Positions 62,637 to 64,000 of a DNA stretch of 64,000 bases are shown here, one piece after another. The stretch's first letter is position 1. Every line of letters begins with the position of its first letter. Location of the stretch: contig NZ_JAOWLC010000006.1 of the NCBI RefSeq assembly GCF_025751535.1, positions 1-64,000 on the forward strand, in the 5' to 3' direction. The notes under the pieces were generated by a model that was given only the letters and a program-made list of their open reading frames with translations, made no database searches and had not been told where the DNA came from. The DNA comes from Lentibacter sp. XHP0401. Its GTDB lineage: Bacteria; Pseudomonadota; Alphaproteobacteria; Rhodobacterales; Rhodobacteraceae. Both the position numbers and the translations under genes were made by a program.

Positions 62637-64000
62637 TTAATTCGATGTGAGCGTTATACCAGCCAATTCACCCTGTTCAACTTCTGGTCTTAGCCCGAGC
62701 AACGGCGCAATACGATTAATGAACTCCGCCGCCACAGGAACAGCCGTCCAGCCCGCGCTGCGACGGTTCTCGCCCATCGAGTACACCTCGGGCTCATCCA
62801 GCGTGACAATCAAAACATACCGCGGATTGTCTGCCGGAAAAATGCTCGCAAATGTGGCGATAACCTTATCGTCATAATACCCGCCACGCGCCTTCGGCTT
62901 GTCAGCTGTGCCGGTCTTGCCACCCACAGCATAGCCCGCCACATCCCCGAAACTGGCCGTGCCATCCGTGACAACCTTGCGCAGCAAGCCGTTCATCTCG
63001 AAAGCCACCTGAGGTGACACCACCTGCGCACCATAATTCGGCCCGCTCTGCTTGATCAGAGTTGGCGTAATCTTGCGCCCGCCATTGGCGATGGTCGCAA
63101 AGGCCGCCGCAAGGTGCATCGGCGTCGCGGACAGGCCGTGGCCATAAGAAATTGTCATGGTCGAAATTTCCGACCAGTTTTTCGGAATAAGCGGCTGACC
63201 GCCCCCTGCCTCGGGCATTTCAACTGCCGTGGGCTCCAGCATCCCGAGGCTTTCGAGAAACTCTCTCTGACGCTTCGCCCCGATCATCTGCGCAATCCGC
63301 GCTGTCCCGATGTTGGAGCTCTTCGTCAGAACCGTTTCCACGTCCAGCTCTTTGCCGTAGTTGTGAAAATCCCGAATGCGGTATTTGCCCCAAACCAGCG
63401 GCCCGCGTGTGTCGATCATGGTGCTCGGGCTCACCAGACCCAGTTCATAAGCCTGCGCAATGGTAAAGACCTTGAAAGTCGAACCAAGTTCATACACTCC
63501 CTGAAGCGCGCGGTTAAAGAGCGGGCTGTCGTCAGGGTCGCCCTCAACAGGCGGCAAGGGGCGGTCGTTCGGGTCAAAATCGGGCAGGCTCACAACCGAG
63601 ATCACCTCGCCAGTGTGCACATCCATCAGGATGCTCGCAGCCCCTTTCGCGCCCATCAGCCGCATCCCGCCATACATCACCCGCTCGGCAGCCGTTTGCA
63701 CTGTCAGGTCAAGCGAAAGCTGCAAGGGGCGCGCGCCATTGCTCGGATCGCGCAGATATTCGTCAAACTGCTTTTCAACACCAGCCATGCCGATCACTTC
63801 CGCCGCATGCACGCCCTCACGGCCAAAACTTGTTCCACCCATCACATGGGCAGCCAACTTGCCATTGGGATAAAGACGCGCCTCGCGCGGACCAAAAAGC
63901 AACCCGGGCGAACCGATATCATGCACAAGCTGAAGCTGCTCGGGGCTGATTTTCTTTTTCACCCAGACAAATTTGCGCTTGCCGGTAAAATCCTTAACCA
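62637..64000 (-). CDS. ftsI: Peptidoglycan transpeptidase FtsI (PBP3), N-terminus outside the window
   Basis: Partial: the frame is open through 64000 and reads KDFTGKRKFVWVKKKISPEQ before the first internal GTG at 63960-63962, so the true start and the membrane anchor lie beyond the edge. The transpeptidase active-site motifs are present: GSTFKVF (SxxK serine), SSN and KTGT. It cross-links septal peptidoglycan in the divisome. First visible gene of the ftsI-murE-murF-mraY-murD run. Confidence 0.95.
   Translation of the reverse strand, partial: VKDFTGKRKFVWVKKKISPEQLQLVHDIGSPGLLFGPREARLYPNGKLAAHVMGGTSFGREGVHAAEVIGMAGVEKQFDEYLRDPSNGARPLQLSLDLTVQTAAERVMYGGMRLMGAKGAASILMDVHTGEVISVVSLPDFDPNDRPLPPVEGDPDDSPLFNRALQGVYELGSTFKVFTIAQAYELGLVSPSTMIDTRGPLVWGKYRIRDFHNYGKELDVETVLTKSSNIGTARIAQMIGAKRQREFLESLGMLEPTAVEMPEAGGGQPLIPKNWSEISTMTISYGHGLSATPMHLAAAFATIANGGRKITPTLIKQSGPNYGAQVVSPQVAFEMNGLLRKVVTDGTASFGDVAGYAVGGKTGTADKPKARGGYYDDKVIATFASIFPADNPRYVLIVTLDEPEVYSMGENRRSAGWTAVPVAAEFINRIAPLLGLRPEVEQGELAGITLTSN

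Overview
This window reads as chromosomal DNA of an alphaproteobacterium of the order Rhodobacterales, probably the marine Roseobacter group. The basis is high GC with GC-rich third positions, a class I PHA synthase with phasin and PhaR, ThyX instead of ThyA, a DUF1194 protein, a LuxI-type synthase, a meso-DAP type mur cluster, and many short operons with ATGA or TAATG stop/start overlaps. I see no rRNA, tRNA, CRISPR, phage or IS element. Genes are densely packed and no stretch without a gene exceeds 300 bases. The first 87 bases are a C/G homopolymer smear that looks like a contig-edge artefact. The right end is cut inside ftsI.

Layout. 165-3162: PLP decarboxylase, HpaI-type aldolase and a GntR regulator. 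3154-8194: class I glutamine amidotransferase-like hydrolase (minus strand), divergent from cytochrome P450, glutamine synthetase-like ligase and 2Fe-2S ferredoxin, then a DegT aminotransferase. The ligase + amidotransferase + oxygenase set matches the logic of N-glutamylated amine degradation (aniline, isopropylamine). 8181-9146: LysR regulator. 9153-13726: PHA storage module phaR, phaP, phaC and divergent phaZ, with CTGC-N3-GCAG palindromes in front of each transcription unit. 13723-17742: micro-protein, FemAB/GNAT-like protein, two alpha/beta hydrolases, MFS transporter. 17911-19872: thrS. 20073-22585: four-gene bufferin operon (DUF2282 precursor, DUF692 MNIO enzyme, DUF2063 partner, DoxX). 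22564-24635: ArsC-like protein, cold-shock protein, Cys-rich secreted protein, thyX.

24828-27152 holds a TbpB-like surface lipoprotein with an in-frame stop and, directly coupled, a Slam-like outer-membrane translocator frameshifted in a C6 tract: a two-partner surface-display pair with both genes broken as sequenced. 27220-33785: gloA, DUF1194, MarR, sdhE with an XRE regulator, aspartate aminotransferase, a hypothetical gene, MATE pump, lipoprotein. 33982-34737: acyltransferase (PlsC family). 34747-42931: complete type I secretion operon with its own Ig-repeat adhesin. 43190-51266: AlkP-superfamily hydrolase, oligopeptide ABC transporter (ATPase, two permeases, Tat-exported binding protein) and a CocE-type hydrolase. 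51329-53372: luxI-type synthase without an adjacent luxR, an HpaR-like MarR regulator, and Tag-type glycosylase; overlapping palindromes precede luxI. 53607-57222: parE, a low-GC DEDD exonuclease, a lipoprotein with HEATH motif. 57219-64000: murD, mraY, murF, murE and partial ftsI of the dcw cluster, all on the minus strand.

Two repeat families lie between genes. One is a triple GTGCAC array with 11-bp periodicity, found at 32863 and 56438. The other is a paired-hairpin element found at about 2363, 44070 and 53441.
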